This document shows positions 38,153 to 48,305 of a stretch of 64,000 bases of DNA, one piece after another. The position numbers and the translations under genes are program-made. Within the stretch, counting starts at the first letter, position 1, and each line of letters begins with the position of its first letter. The notes below the pieces were generated by a model. The model was not told the DNA's origin, did no database searches, and worked only from the letters and a program-made list of their open reading frames with translations. Location of the stretch: positions 40,568 to 104,567 of the forward strand of contig NZ_JACJPX010000024.1 in the NCBI RefSeq assembly GCF_014696315.1, written 5' to 3'. Source of the stretch: Calothrix membranacea FACHB-236 (GTDB lineage Bacteria > Cyanobacteriota > Cyanobacteriia > Cyanobacteriales > Nostocaceae).

Positions 38153-39286
38153 ATGTTTCTCCAATCCATTCACCTGAGACAATTTCGTAATTACAAAGAC
38201 CAGAAAGTGGAATTTACGGCTGCCAAGACAATTTTGGTAGGCAATAATGCTCAGGGAAAGTCAAATTTGTTGGAGGCAGTGGAGTTATTAGCGACATTGC
38301 GATCGCATCGTATGGCCCGCGATCGCGATTTAGTGCAAGAAGGAGAAGCGATCGCGCAAATTAATGCTTCCCTAGAGCGCAAATCTAGTATTAGTGACTT
38401 GACTTTAACCTTACGCCGCAATGGTCGGCGTACAGTGGCGCTCAATAGTGAAATTGTGCGTCGCCAAATGGATTTTCTTGGTATTTTAAATGCTGTAGAG
38501 TTTTCTAGCTTAGATTTAGACTTGGTACGTGGTGGCCCAGAAGGCCGTCGTAGTTGGCTAGACACCTTATTAATTCAACTTGAACCTGTATATGCTCACA
38601 TTTTGCAGCAGTACAATCAGGTTTTGCGACAACGCAATGCATTTTTAAAACAGACTCAAGATTCAGCACTCAGTAGCCAGCAGTTAGAACAATTGGCTGT
38701 CTGGGATGCCCAGTTAGCTACCACAGGTACACGCGTTATTAGACGACGTGAACGAGCGCTACAAAGGCTAGCCCCAATTGCGACTAATTGGCACGCCAGC
38801 ATCAGTGGTAGTACGGAAGAACTGCAAATTAAATATGCACCCAATGTTCCCTTGGGAGAAAATTATCCCCAAGAAGTACAACAAGCTTTCTTAAACAAAA
38901 TTCAGCAGCGAACTATTGCAGAACAACGCCAAGGCACTACCCTTGTTGGCCCTCATCGCGACGAAGTAGAATTAATTATTAACCAAACACCCGCGCGTCA
39001 ATACGGTTCTCAAGGTCAGCAGCGCACCCTAGTACTAGCTCTGAAATTAGCTGAGTTACAACTAATTGAAGAAGTTGTTGGCGAACCACCTCTGCTCTTG
39101 TTGGATGACGTTTTAGCAGAGCTAGACTTATATCGCCAAAATCAGTTACTCGATGCGATTCAAGACAGGTTTCAAACTTTAATTACCACAACTCACCTTG
39201 GTTCTTTTGACTCACAGTGGTTGAATTCATCCCAAATTCTATTGGTAAAAGCCGGAGAAATATCATTGCCAAATCCACTTTACTAA
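38153..39286 (+). CDS. recF: DNA replication and repair protein RecF
   Basis: A 377-residue ABC-type ATPase of recombinational gap repair, loading RecA with RecO/RecR. Walker A VGNNAQGKSNLLEAVE (29-44), signature GSQGQQRTLVLALKLAEL and Walker B PLLLLDDVLAELD near 315 are all present. Length fits the family. It begins at ATG 38153 after a repeat tract and is probably transcribed separately from the ATPase, although same-strand read-through is possible. Confidence 0.95.
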   Translation: MFLQSIHLRQFRNYKDQKVEFTAAKTILVGNNAQGKSNLLEAVELLATLRSHRMARDRDLVQEGEAIAQINASLERKSSISDLTLTLRRNGRRTVALNSEIVRRQMDFLGILNAVEFSSLDLDLVRGGPEGRRSWLDTLLIQLEPVYAHILQQYNQVLRQRNAFLKQTQDSALSSQQLEQLAVWDAQLATTGTRVIRRRERALQRLAPIATNWHASISGSTEELQIKYAPNVPLGENYPQEVQQAFLNKIQQRTIAEQRQGTTLVGPHRDEVELIINQTPARQYGSQGQQRTLVLALKLAELQLIEEVVGEPPLLLLDDVLAELDLYRQNQLLDAIQDRFQTLITTTHLGSFDSQWLNSSQILLVKAGEISLPNPLY

Positions 39287-39562
39287 GCCAACATAATAAA
39301 GTGTGAAGCTTCATCAGCTTATCAAAATCCTGAGAATATCAATAAGGGTGCTATCCGGCAAAAATTCCCAATTTTTATTAATATTATTTAAATCTAAAAG
39401 CTAGCTATTTTAATCAGATTATTTTCTTCATAAAACTTAGTTTTTCATAATTTTTAATCAAGGGATTTAGTATTACTTAAAAGTAATTGGATTTTATTTG
39501 GGAAAAATTTTATCACCTTTCACCTAGATAACAAACTGATAAACATACATTAAATATTAGAT

Positions 39563-39976
39563 ATGCCTCAAAAAAATTACCTATTAAATAAAGACGAAAT
39601 TCTTGCACTAGGTGCATCATTACGAGAAATTGAGCCAAGCCTACTCAAAAAATGCCAACAACCAGGGATAACAAGAATGTGGTTCCAAGGAGAGGAACCA
39701 TACTTAGATGTTTTCTTTGAATTAAAAGATGATCAAATATTATGGTTTCAATTTACTTTACGTGGTAAATCAGTTTCTTGGGACTATCAAAAAGGGCAAT
39801 TACAAAGTGGTACTACTAATGAACTGAATTGCAACGATGTCAGCTTTTATGCAGCTAGTAAAACAATTGAGAACGATATCAAACCTAATTGGGATTTGAT
39901 TACTTTAGTAAAATTAATTCTCCAAACCAGAATCGACGTACCTATCTTTGCTAAGGCTTTAGAATTGTTCAATTAA
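39563..39976 (+). CDS. hypothetical protein, 137 aa
   Basis: A soluble 137-residue protein (MPQKNYLLNKDEILALG) with alternating beta-rich stretches (MWFQGEEPYLDVFFELKDD, ILWFQFTLRGKSVSWDYQKG). No domain is recognised. It is monocistronic, in an AT-rich surrounding, and converges on the MgtC-like gene. Confidence 0.7.
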   Translation: MPQKNYLLNKDEILALGASLREIEPSLLKKCQQPGITRMWFQGEEPYLDVFFELKDDQILWFQFTLRGKSVSWDYQKGQLQSGTTNELNCNDVSFYAASKTIENDIKPNWDLITLVKLILQTRIDVPIFAKALELFN

Positions 39977-40025
39977 ATAAATTCGAGATTTTTAATTGGA
40001 AAATCCAAAATCCAAAATTAATTAA

Positions 40026-40463
40026 CTAATTCCATCTTTCTAATGCTTTAAAAAGGTTGAGAACTAGGAAAGTTAGAGCCGCACCAATTAAACTTAATTG
40101 CCACAAGTTACATCCAGCAGCAATTCCTAAAGCCGCTGATACCCAAATAGCCGCAGCAGATGTTAATCCGTGAACTTCTGCGCGCTGTGATTCGTTAGAA
40201 GATTCGCGTAAAATCTCACCAGCACCCAAAAATCCTATCCCAGCTGCTATACCTTGAATTACCCGGCTGAGTGCATCAGCATTGGCTTGTAGCCCATCTG
40301 TATGCAGAGGTATGAGGGTAAAAAGAGCTGAGCCAAGGCTGACTAACATATGAGTTCTTAAACCTGCTGGCTTGTGTCGCAGTTGACGTTCTAAGCCAAT
40401 AATCGCCCCACTTAGCAACGCTATGCACAGCCTAAAGAGAATATTTAGCCAATCGTTGGTCAT
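40026..40463 (-). CDS. MgtC/SapB-family membrane protein
   Basis: A 145-residue protein with four membrane segments. The family motifs ALLSGAIIGLERQLRHKPAG and GLRTHMLVSLGSALF are present near the N-terminus, and GIGFLGAGEILRE in the middle. MgtC-like proteins are linked to Mg2+ starvation and membrane potential in other bacteria. I prefer the ATG at 40463 to a TTG one codon upstream. Confidence 0.88.
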   Translation of the reverse strand: MTNDWLNILFRLCIALLSGAIIGLERQLRHKPAGLRTHMLVSLGSALFTLIPLHTDGLQANADALSRVIQGIAAGIGFLGAGEILRESSNESQRAEVHGLTSAAAIWVSAALGIAAGCNLWQLSLIGAALTFLVLNLFKALERWN

Positions 40464-40466
40464 CAA

Positions 40467-41353
40467 TAATTACAATGATAAGTGTTTAATAATACTTGGT
40501 TTAATTCAGCATTTAACAACAATTGTCAACAATAAAAATTGCTATTTGGTTAAGATCTGCATCCATATTTTCTCACAAAGGTTGAGAAGAGATTCTAGTT
40601 CCTTCGCCAAGTTTTTGACTGATTAAGGTTGTGATTTTGAAGTCTTTTTGCCACAAATTCTCAATTTTGTCTAATTTTCTGAGCCAAAATCTACCTTGGG
40701 CTAGATACATATAATTCCAATATAAAATTTCAGGAATTTTTATCTGTTAAATAAAAATTACTAAATTTAAAACTTATTATATCGATATTTAGTTATGTAA
40801 AATAATTTAATCTGCATAATGTACTGCAAATTGCTAAATTTAACCATACACTCAATAATTAAGTGAGATAACAGTTTTAAGGAGTAGAAATAGGATGAAT
40901 TAAAGAAAATTATGAATTCCCAAGATAATACAATTTAAGCACTAATCATTAGTGTTAACGAATGTCAATTTCAGCAATAAGTTAATCCTGGTGAAGTTTT
41001 CAGATTTTGCTTCTGATTCTCTAAAATTAAGTTGTGCTAAAAACAGAGTCAAAAAACTAGAAGCGCATCGGTGATTTCACAAGCGGTTTACAATCAGCTG
41101 AGATTGCGAGTATTCAACGGCGTAATTTTAAATACAAACTAATCCCTGGTCACAGCATTACTTATTCTCGATTGCGCCTTTGCAACAGTCAAAAATTCTG
41201 GCAGAGTAACTACTCTAAGATTCAGAGGATGTAGACTCAGAGAAAACAGAGAAATTTGACGTTAAGTACCAGAGAGGATTCGAGCTTAAGTGTACACAAA
41301 CGGTCATTACGGTGACCCAAGCAAATGAATGACAACTGAGAACAAAAAATTGA
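40467..41353. other. long intergenic region upstream of the PEP-synthase-like gene
   Basis: Nearly 890 bp without a convincing gene. It is AT-rich in its left half and contains scattered direct and inverted short words but no repeat family seen elsewhere. Probably regulatory sequence for the divergent MgtC-like and PEP-synthase-like genes, possibly with an unrecognised small RNA. I see nothing I can name. Confidence 0.5.
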
Positions 41354-43741
41354 GTGGACAAACTCTACTGGCTTGACCAAATTAAACTCCAAGACCGCGC
41401 CAAAGTAGGTGACAAAGCATTTTACTTGAGCAGAATTATGCAGCGTGGCTACCCGGTAGTACCGGGTTTTGTCATTGGGGCAGAAATTTTGCGAGAATTT
41501 TTAGAAACTCTCAACAGTTCAGAGTCATTAGCCGCTGATTTGCCATATTCTTCTTTGCACTTAGATGTTGGCAATTGGCGACAACTCCAGCAGGTAGCTG
41601 GCCGTTTGCGTCAGGAAATTATTACTGCCACTCTACCATCATCATGGGTGAGCAAAATTTTCCAAGCTGCAAGAGAATGGGAAACTAACTATTTAATTTT
41701 GCGCCCTAGCCTCATGGTACCGACTAATAACAAGCAAGTCGGGGCTATCTCTGGGTTGCTAGAGTCAGTCTTTTGCCCATGCGATCAAGAAGCGATCGCA
41801 ACAGGATTAAAGCAAACTTGGAGTCAATTGTTTCGGGCGAGAAGTTTACTATATTGGCAGCAAGCAGGAACTAACCTGCAACAAGTTAATTTAGCAGTTT
41901 TAGTGCAGCCTGTTCGCAATGCCATTGCCAGTGGCTCAATTAATGCGAGTACATCTGCGTGGGAGATCACCGCTACTTTTGGATTAGAAGTAGCGATCGC
42001 TAATGGTGAAGTTCAGCCAGATGTCTACTATATCCAACCAGACAGTGGCAAACTCATTGAGAAACACCTAGGCAATAAAATGTTAGCTTATTGCGTTGAC
42101 CTGCCAGAAGTTACGGATGAGTGGCAAGTATTACCAAATTCAGTACTAACGGCAAATAATACTTCTCTAACTACCTATTTACTGGAACAAGCTCAACAAC
42201 AAAAATACGCTTTACCAGCAGAATACCTGCCCCAAATAATTGATTTAGCTAGTCAGTTTGTAGGTGAGTTCGGTAAACATTTTTCTGTGAAATGGACTGT
42301 TTCACAGGACAATCCCTCGCCCAAGCTCTATATTACTCAAGTTAAGTCCCCCCAATCTGCCATTCCCAATGTACACATCATCAAGGGATTAGGGGCAGCT
42401 AGGGGACGTGTAACTGCTACTGCCTATGTCGTAGGCAATTCCCAATTACAACCAGAAAAACTACCCCAGGAAGCAATTTTAGTAGCTCGCACTATCAAAC
42501 CCGATTGGTTACCTTTATTACAGAAAGTTAAAGGTATTATTACTGAGCAGGGAGGATTGACCAGCCATGCCGCAATCCTGGCTAGGGAATTGGGTATCCC
42601 AGCAGTTGTGAGTGCTACAGATGTGACTGCCTTAATTCAGAACGGTGAAAAACTACTATTAGATGGTGATAGAGCAGAAGTTTATCGGATTAAAGCAGAT
42701 GTAGCAATAGAGGAAGTTCAACAAAGATGGGGATCTGCGGAGGCTTTAGAACTAAATTACCTGCATTCTTCCATGTCCTCATCGCCTGTTAATACCAATT
42801 CTTGGGAATCCCCTGCTTTTGTGGCTACCAAACCGATAATTGCTACTCAGTTGTTACTCAACCTAAGTCAGCCCAACTTAATAGAGCAAGTGCAAAATTT
42901 GCCTGTGGATGGAGTAGGATTATTACGCTCAGAGCTGATGATCGTCAACATCCTAGAAGGCGAACACCCTAATAGTTGGCTAGCAGATGGGCGACAGGCA
43001 GAATTATTAGAGATCTGGGCCGAACAGATTATGCAATTTGCCCGTGGGTTTGCACCGCGACCAGTATTTTATCGCTCTTTGGATTGGCGATCGCACGAAT
43101 TACCATCTTTCCCCCATCAGCAACAATCTTCGCCACAGTCAGTTTTGGGTGAACGGGGAATATTTAGCTATTTACTCAATCCCGCAGTCTTCGAGTTAGA
43201 ACTGAATGCTTTGGCCACTGTACAAAAAGCAGGTTATAGCAATATTAACCTCTTGCTGCCATTTGTTCGGAGTGTAGAGGAGTTTACCTTTTGTCGCCAC
43301 AAAGTTGAACAAGCAGGATTAACTCAACTACCGCAATTTCAATTGTGGATGATGGCAGAAGTACCCAGCGTACTATTTTTGCTGCCTGAATTTGTGAAAG
43401 CCGGTGTCAATGGCATTTCCATTGGTACAAATGACCTCACGCAACTCCTACTTGGAGTTGATCGAGAACAACAACAGTTAGCACGAGTATTCAACGAACT
43501 CCATCCTGCAGTTATGAGTGCGATCGCTCAATTAATTGAAATGTCTAAAAATGCTGGAATTCCCTGTGCCATCTGCGGCCAAGCACCAGCAATTTATCCA
43601 GAAATCATTGATCGTTTAGTGCAATGGGGCATTACAGCCATTTCCGTAGAACCAGAAGCAGTTAGCCGCACCTACGAAGCGATCGCCCGTGCTGAACACC
43701 GCCTAATTGTAGAAGCTGCACGCCGACAGTTGAAGGAATGA
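41354..43741 (+). CDS. PEP synthase-like enzyme with atypical ATP-binding domain
   Basis: A 795-residue protein, close to the usual length of PEP synthase. The phospho-histidine domain is intact (GGLTSHAAILARELGIPAVV, His405), as are the PEP-binding DGVGLLRSELMIVN, SIGTNDLTQLLLGVDRE and the acid cysteine in CAICGQAPA (Cys741). The N-terminal ATP-grasp part lacks the usual RSSATAED and instead reads LRPSLMVPTNNKQVGAISGL, so ATP-driven activity is doubtful. It starts with GTG; no strong ribosome-binding site is seen. Confidence 0.82.
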   Translation: MDKLYWLDQIKLQDRAKVGDKAFYLSRIMQRGYPVVPGFVIGAEILREFLETLNSSESLAADLPYSSLHLDVGNWRQLQQVAGRLRQEIITATLPSSWVSKIFQAAREWETNYLILRPSLMVPTNNKQVGAISGLLESVFCPCDQEAIATGLKQTWSQLFRARSLLYWQQAGTNLQQVNLAVLVQPVRNAIASGSINASTSAWEITATFGLEVAIANGEVQPDVYYIQPDSGKLIEKHLGNKMLAYCVDLPEVTDEWQVLPNSVLTANNTSLTTYLLEQAQQQKYALPAEYLPQIIDLASQFVGEFGKHFSVKWTVSQDNPSPKLYITQVKSPQSAIPNVHIIKGLGAARGRVTATAYVVGNSQLQPEKLPQEAILVARTIKPDWLPLLQKVKGIITEQGGLTSHAAILARELGIPAVVSATDVTALIQNGEKLLLDGDRAEVYRIKADVAIEEVQQRWGSAEALELNYLHSSMSSSPVNTNSWESPAFVATKPIIATQLLLNLSQPNLIEQVQNLPVDGVGLLRSELMIVNILEGEHPNSWLADGRQAELLEIWAEQIMQFARGFAPRPVFYRSLDWRSHELPSFPHQQQSSPQSVLGERGIFSYLLNPAVFELELNALATVQKAGYSNINLLLPFVRSVEEFTFCRHKVEQAGLTQLPQFQLWMMAEVPSVLFLLPEFVKAGVNGISIGTNDLTQLLLGVDREQQQLARVFNELHPAVMSAIAQLIEMSKNAGIPCAICGQAPAIYPEIIDRLVQWGITAISVEPEAVSRTYEAIARAEHRLIVEAARRQLKE

Positions 43742-43840
43742 GGATGAGGGAGATGGGGAGATGGGGGGACAAGGAGACAGGGAGATATTCCAATTACCAA
43801 TTACCCAATGCCCAATGCCCAATGCCCCATGCCCCATACC
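43742..43840. repeat. mixed heptamer-type repeats between convergent genes
   Basis: GGGGAGAT/GGGAGAT and CCCAATG tandem units fill the gap between the PEP-synthase-like gene and the following gene. Confidence 0.75.
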
Positions 43841-43842
43841 CA

Positions 43843-44664
43843 TTATTTTACATACCCCGTTTCACGTAGAAACTTGCGTAATTCTGTGAAAAATTGGGTG
43901 CGATCGCTTTTTTTGTAAGCTTGTTGTACTTGTTGCCAGCCTTGTTGTCCTTGACCGAGCATATATTTATCTGCTAAGTATGCGGCGAGGAAGCCTTTAC
44001 CATCTTCACCTTGTTGGCGAATTTCGTTGTAGGTTTTCCAGAGTTCTGCAGCATTACTAGCAATTAGCTTGGGATAGCGACGGGTAACATTAACCATTTT
44101 GCCTTGGCGATACTGCCAAATTTGTAGGGGATAGCCAGAAGCCGCATAGGAACTAAAAGCATAAGCAAAGCGATCGTCTCGGCTATCAAATTCTGGTAAT
44201 CCATCATTATCTAAATCTTTGAGCCGATAGCCACCATTACCCCATTCATGACGAATTTTCTTGTACTGTTTGGCTTTACTGTCGTAACGGTAAATTAACG
44301 AATAAGTACAGCAATGTGCGCCGCCTGTAAAGAAATCGGCAATTACTTCTGGTTCTTTATTGCCATCTAAATCTAACACTGGAATATTCTTTTCTTGCCC
44401 TTCCAATAAGTCCCCGATAGGTCTGTCATATTCGCTTTCTTGGGACAGCTTTTTATCTAAAACAGTTTGACCAGAGCGGCTAATTTGCAACCGTACATTT
44501 TTATACTGATATTCCTGGGGTTTTTCGTAAGTGATTTGTGCCTGAACATTGCCAGATTTACCACTGATAGTTTCTGCTGTAGCGCTTTGAGCTAATACAG
44601 TTGCAGTATTTAAACAAGCTAACCCAATTAAAGTTTGACTAATAAAGCCACGAATAGAACTCAT
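43843..44664 (-). CDS. exported protein with FG-GAP/VCBS-like motifs
   Basis: A 273-residue protein with a signal peptide (residues 1-~30, ending ..VLAQSATAE). Two Asp-rich loops, VLDLDGNKEPEVI and LKDLDNDGLPEF, resemble FG-GAP/VCBS calcium-binding repeats. A CC pair in GAHCCTYSLIY is also visible. It ends in a Gln-rich C-terminal stretch. A periplasmic or surface role is inferred. Function is unknown. Confidence 0.72.
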   Translation of the reverse strand: MSSIRGFISQTLIGLACLNTATVLAQSATAETISGKSGNVQAQITYEKPQEYQYKNVRLQISRSGQTVLDKKLSQESEYDRPIGDLLEGQEKNIPVLDLDGNKEPEVIADFFTGGAHCCTYSLIYRYDSKAKQYKKIRHEWGNGGYRLKDLDNDGLPEFDSRDDRFAYAFSSYAASGYPLQIWQYRQGKMVNVTRRYPKLIASNAAELWKTYNEIRQQGEDGKGFLAAYLADKYMLGQGQQGWQQVQQAYKKSDRTQFFTELRKFLRETGYVK

Positions 44665-44715
44665 TGATGGTGTTGTATCTATTAAGACTAATTTAATACA
44701 ACACCATCATAATCT

Positions 44716-45888
44716 TTAATATCGGAAAATGGCTGCAACAGGAGTGCTGTAAGGGATTTGTTCTGGAGGAACGGCGTAGACAGTGCCACCATTTAATAAA
44801 GTATGACTAGCAACCAAATCTAGCAAATCTTCATCACCAGTTTCTTTCTCTTCATGCAAATATACTGTTTCGGAACTGGGATCGAATAAACCCCATTGCT
44901 GCTGATCAACTGCAACTAACAGTGAATCAACTCTTTGATAATAAGCTGCAGGAATAATTTTTTGCAGGTCGTTGCTAGCCTTACCAGTATTACCACCAAA
45001 GAGTTGTTGAAAACGGTCTAGAAACTCTTGTTGTGACTTTTGAAAATCAGCCTCAACAATTGGCCAAGCTTGATCATGCAACTCTTGTGCAGAGAGAATT
45101 TCGGGATTACCAGTAATACCTTCAATCATCAAGTGCTGATAAGAATTTGCCTGTCTGTACAAAGGTAAGAGATACTCCACTCCAGCCAGAACCAAAGGTG
45201 CTGTTTCGTCTCGGAGTTTTTCGTGTAATGCGTTATCAATCACGTAAAAGAATTGGCGGATTTGTTCTTGGTGCTGATCTCTGTCAGGACTTCCTTGTCC
45301 ATGAAACTCACCTGGCTGTACAAAAGTATTAGCAGTTCCTCCTTTAGAACTAGCAATCCGAAATTGCCCTTCTTTAGCCGTATCATCTCTTTGCAGAGCT
45401 TCGTCTAAACTTTTAGGCATATTTTCTACTTCTATCTGATTAATTGTGTAGCGCGTTCCCTCAAAAAACCTAACATCTTGTTGGCTCAAAGCTAAAACAT
45501 AGAAGCGACCATTGCCATTTAAAATCGGTAACAGTGGCTTGACATGGAATCTGTCTGTAACGACGACCAACTCTTGAAAATTGAGTGGTAAGGTATAGTA
45601 ACGAAAAAAATCTTGAGAAATAAAAATTGCTAGTCCTGGCTCTCCCATTTGTTCCCAAAATGTTGGGGTATCAAGGTCAATAGCTTTTTGCAACAATTGG
45701 GTTGCTTCTTGCGGTTCCAAACCTGCATCAACCAAGCGTACTTCAGCTTCTCTAATTAAATTCTTAAATCGAATTGGGTCTTGTCGCACTTCTGGCCCGG
45801 CTGGGTGCGCTGGCATATAAATTGAAACACAATTTCCCTTAGGCTGTTCTAGTAGTGGTTTGATTTCGTCTCTAGAAATTATTTGCAT
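44716..45888 (-). CDS. bacterial archaeo-eukaryotic release-factor-like protein (baeRF family)
   Basis: A 390-residue cytosolic protein whose length and layout (N-terminal SIYMPAHPAGPEVRQDPIRF, central RFYVLALSQQDVRFFEGTRY, C-terminal HTLLNGGTVYAVPPEQIP) fit the baeRF group, related to eRF1/Pelota-type domains. Some relatives are proposed to act in ribosome rescue or stress. A ribosome-binding site GGAGGG sits 6 bp before the ATG at 45888. A longer frame up to 45909 is less likely. I could not place it in a particular baeRF subfamily. Confidence 0.65.
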   Translation of the reverse strand: MQIISRDEIKPLLEQPKGNCVSIYMPAHPAGPEVRQDPIRFKNLIREAEVRLVDAGLEPQEATQLLQKAIDLDTPTFWEQMGEPGLAIFISQDFFRYYTLPLNFQELVVVTDRFHVKPLLPILNGNGRFYVLALSQQDVRFFEGTRYTINQIEVENMPKSLDEALQRDDTAKEGQFRIASSKGGTANTFVQPGEFHGQGSPDRDQHQEQIRQFFYVIDNALHEKLRDETAPLVLAGVEYLLPLYRQANSYQHLMIEGITGNPEILSAQELHDQAWPIVEADFQKSQQEFLDRFQQLFGGNTGKASNDLQKIIPAAYYQRVDSLLVAVDQQQWGLFDPSSETVYLHEEKETGDEDLLDLVASHTLLNGGTVYAVPPEQIPYSTPVAAIFRY

Positions 45889-46162
45889 AAATATCCCTCC
45901 TAGCAACATGACCAGACAAATGACATCAGAACCATATATTCAATGGGCCGATGTCATCTTTTTCCGATGCAGCCTTTGCAGCCACATTCCTTGAATCTGG
46001 ACTTATTTCACGTCAAGGAGGGTAAAGTTTCATCTTTCTCAGGACTTACGGGGGGAGTATATTTTATGGGATATGGGGCATTGGGCATTGGGTAATTAGT
46101 AATTGGAATATCTCTCTGTCCTCTTACCTATGCTCCCTCTGCTCCCCTGCTCATCGGCTCCC

Positions 46163-46819
46163 TTATCCGTTTTTCGTTGATTGTGAATTCATGGGTATAT
46201 TAATATTCCGTTGTTGAACCCAGCCTAAGGTTACCCGCTTCATAATCGCGTACAAACCTATAAGGATCACAAAGGTGACAGCAATAATAACTAAGGGCTG
46301 TTTACCTACAATTTCTTCTACACCTTTGGTAAGCACTGCATCTGGCTGTGTAATAAAATCCCAACTATTGAAACGCAGGAACCTTCCCCAGTAAATACCA
46401 ACAGCAGATAGCGCATGGGTAATTAACTCAACCCATAAAATCCATTGACTTTTACCAATTCGGTGTAAATAATAACCTAAATTAATTAAAGAGACGACGT
46501 AAGCTTCAAATCCAGCGAAAATTACTAAAATATAGAGCGGAATTAACACTAAGGTAATCATCCACACTGACTGAATGGTGCGGATATCATGTATTAAGTG
46601 AATGACATCGGTTAGCAAATAGGGCGCATTTGGTAAAAAAGCGTAGAAAACTAAAAATCCTAACCACCAAACCCATGTTCTGCCACGATTCCTGCGAAAT
46701 AGCCAAATACTCAAAGCCAAAGGAATGAAAGCCAGAAACAGATTCCAGGTCATCCATCTCATATTAATTCGTAAGACCTGCGCTAATTTGATGAGCAACT
46801 CGACTAATTCTGTTTTCAT
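46163..46819 (-). CDS. DUF1361 membrane protein
   Basis: A 218-residue integral membrane protein with about six helices. FLPNAPYLLTDVIHLIHDIR (about 58-77) and GIYWGRFLRFNSWDF are characteristic of DUF1361. The function of the family is unknown. It is monocistronic in an AT-rich area. Confidence 0.88.
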   Translation of the reverse strand: MKTELVELLIKLAQVLRINMRWMTWNLFLAFIPLALSIWLFRRNRGRTWVWWLGFLVFYAFLPNAPYLLTDVIHLIHDIRTIQSVWMITLVLIPLYILVIFAGFEAYVVSLINLGYYLHRIGKSQWILWVELITHALSAVGIYWGRFLRFNSWDFITQPDAVLTKGVEEIVGKQPLVIIAVTFVILIGLYAIMKRVTLGWVQQRNINIPMNSQSTKNG

Positions 46820-47663
46820 AGGTACTATCTCACAATCTTTTAATTAACCTTGATGAGATTTATACTGATAAATTAATTAACTGACTGTCACTAATCTCAA
46901 CATTAAATCGGGTTTTTATCCCTGAGTCTAATAAAATCTATTTATTCAAAGTCCAAACAACATAATTTTCTTTGTGAGAAATAAATACAAGCTATTAGGT
47001 AAAGAAATTACAGGGCAATTTTAGCTTATATCTGAGCTACTGCAAGTCCTACTAATGTCTTATTTATCAATTAATCTAGCTAATCTAGAGCAATCCTATT
47101 TCAGTTGTGAAAAATATCCTTTGTGGCTGTTAATTCTTAACCGTTGACAGTCAACAATCAAAAATCAACGAACCTTGATGCTATATTTCACAAATCATTT
47201 AGGATAGCTATCCTAGTATAGCTATCAAACCATGAGTGGCAAATCTGTCGCTTTTATGAATTGTATAAGTTACAAAAAGCACATTTAATAGAGAAAAAAT
47301 ACATATTCAGAAACAGCCTATTTTTATATACAGTAGATTTGAACTGATTTACGAAAGGCTACATCAGTACAAGATAAAGATTATAACCAGGGCGCATATA
47401 TGTAATGTATTACCTGTGTATTTTAAAAACGCAGTCAATATTTTGTTTAATTTCTAGATATGGAGATCAGAGAATACAGGAAAAGGGAGAATCATCTATT
47501 TTTGTCCCTTTTCCTATTTTTTCTTTACCTTCTACTGATCTGTAAAAATCAGAACATTAACTAGGGACTTCCAGAAAATAAATTATCTAATTTACTCAGA
47601 TCATATTTTTTTCTTTCCCTACCCCTGCCTACACAATCATGGGATATTTTTTGGTTGGAAGTC
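46820..47663. other. long intergenic region
   Basis: About 840 bp. The left 700 bp is AT-rich with no clear coding frame. A copy of the roughly 50-bp 3'-flanking repeat lies at 47559-47610, next to the stop of the lipoprotein gene. I see no RNA gene. Confidence 0.5.
47559..47610 (-). repeat. dispersed 3'-flanking repeat, copy 3
   Basis: AACTAGGGACTTCCAGAAAA, then AATTTACTCAGATCATATTT, matches the copy at 797-848 in order and spacing. It lies 54 bp beyond the stop of the minus-strand lipoprotein gene. Confidence 0.65.
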
Positions 47664-48143
47664 TTATTCTGGTTGACTACAATACTTATTGAGATCGCCT
47701 ACTAACTTATCAGAATCCTTACCAGCGGTTTTAGCGGCTGCTGTTAGCGCTGTGTCAATTTCTGTTCTGGCTTTTTGAAGTTTTGCTCTACCTACTTCTG
47801 AGGCTTCGGCGTTTTTAGCTAAACCAAGGCCCTGAGCAGCCTTGGCGATCGCTTGACTCAAATTCCGGAACACCTTGGCAAATCGGCTCTGAAATTCTTG
47901 TAACTTAGGATCTTTTAAGTTTAAGTCTTCTATGGATTTGGTTACGGCTTGTAAATCTTTGGACAGTTGCACACTGGTAATTACTTGCTGTCCTTTTTTC
48001 TTGTCAATTAGAGAATTACCTTCATTCACTGCTTGAATTAGTCGCTGACACTGAGAAGCTTTATTTTCATTACATCCAGCCATGAGCAACGCGATACTCA
48101 AGCTAACAGGAATAATAACAGTATATTTACGTGACACAAACAT
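47664..48143 (-). CDS. small lipoprotein, 159 aa
   Basis: The ATG at 48143 starts MFVSRKYTVIIPVSLSIALL with a lipobox LMAGC (Cys about residue 24). The mature part is helical and rich in Lys, Ala and Gln (LAKNAEASEVGRAKLQKART), with a cysteine near the end (NKYCSQPE) that could pair with SQCQRL. Outer- or inner-membrane anchoring is expected. No domain recognised. A longer frame upstream seems less likely. Confidence 0.7.
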   Translation of the reverse strand: MFVSRKYTVIIPVSLSIALLMAGCNENKASQCQRLIQAVNEGNSLIDKKKGQQVITSVQLSKDLQAVTKSIEDLNLKDPKLQEFQSRFAKVFRNLSQAIAKAAQGLGLAKNAEASEVGRAKLQKARTEIDTALTAAAKTAGKDSDKLVGDLNKYCSQPE

Positions 48144-48264
48144 TAATCCACCACTAGCAATAAAATCCAAATAATAGTACCTAATATTTTCACAATCATG
48201 TTGTGACTTAAATCGGTTACTTCATCAGATTACTCGGTTAGAGGCTAGGGACTAATACGACAGC

Positions 48265-48296
48265 CAAAAGCGGGAATAAGCATTATCCCGCTTTTG
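48265..48296 (-). terminator. hairpin terminator after the cbiMQO operon
   Basis: Arms CAAAAGCGGGA and TCCCGCTTTTG flank a short loop. On the minus strand the stem follows the cbiO stop by 9 bp and is followed by a TTTTGG tail. It is consistent with a terminator. Confidence 0.7.
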
Positions 48297-48305
48297 ATTA
48301 ATAAA

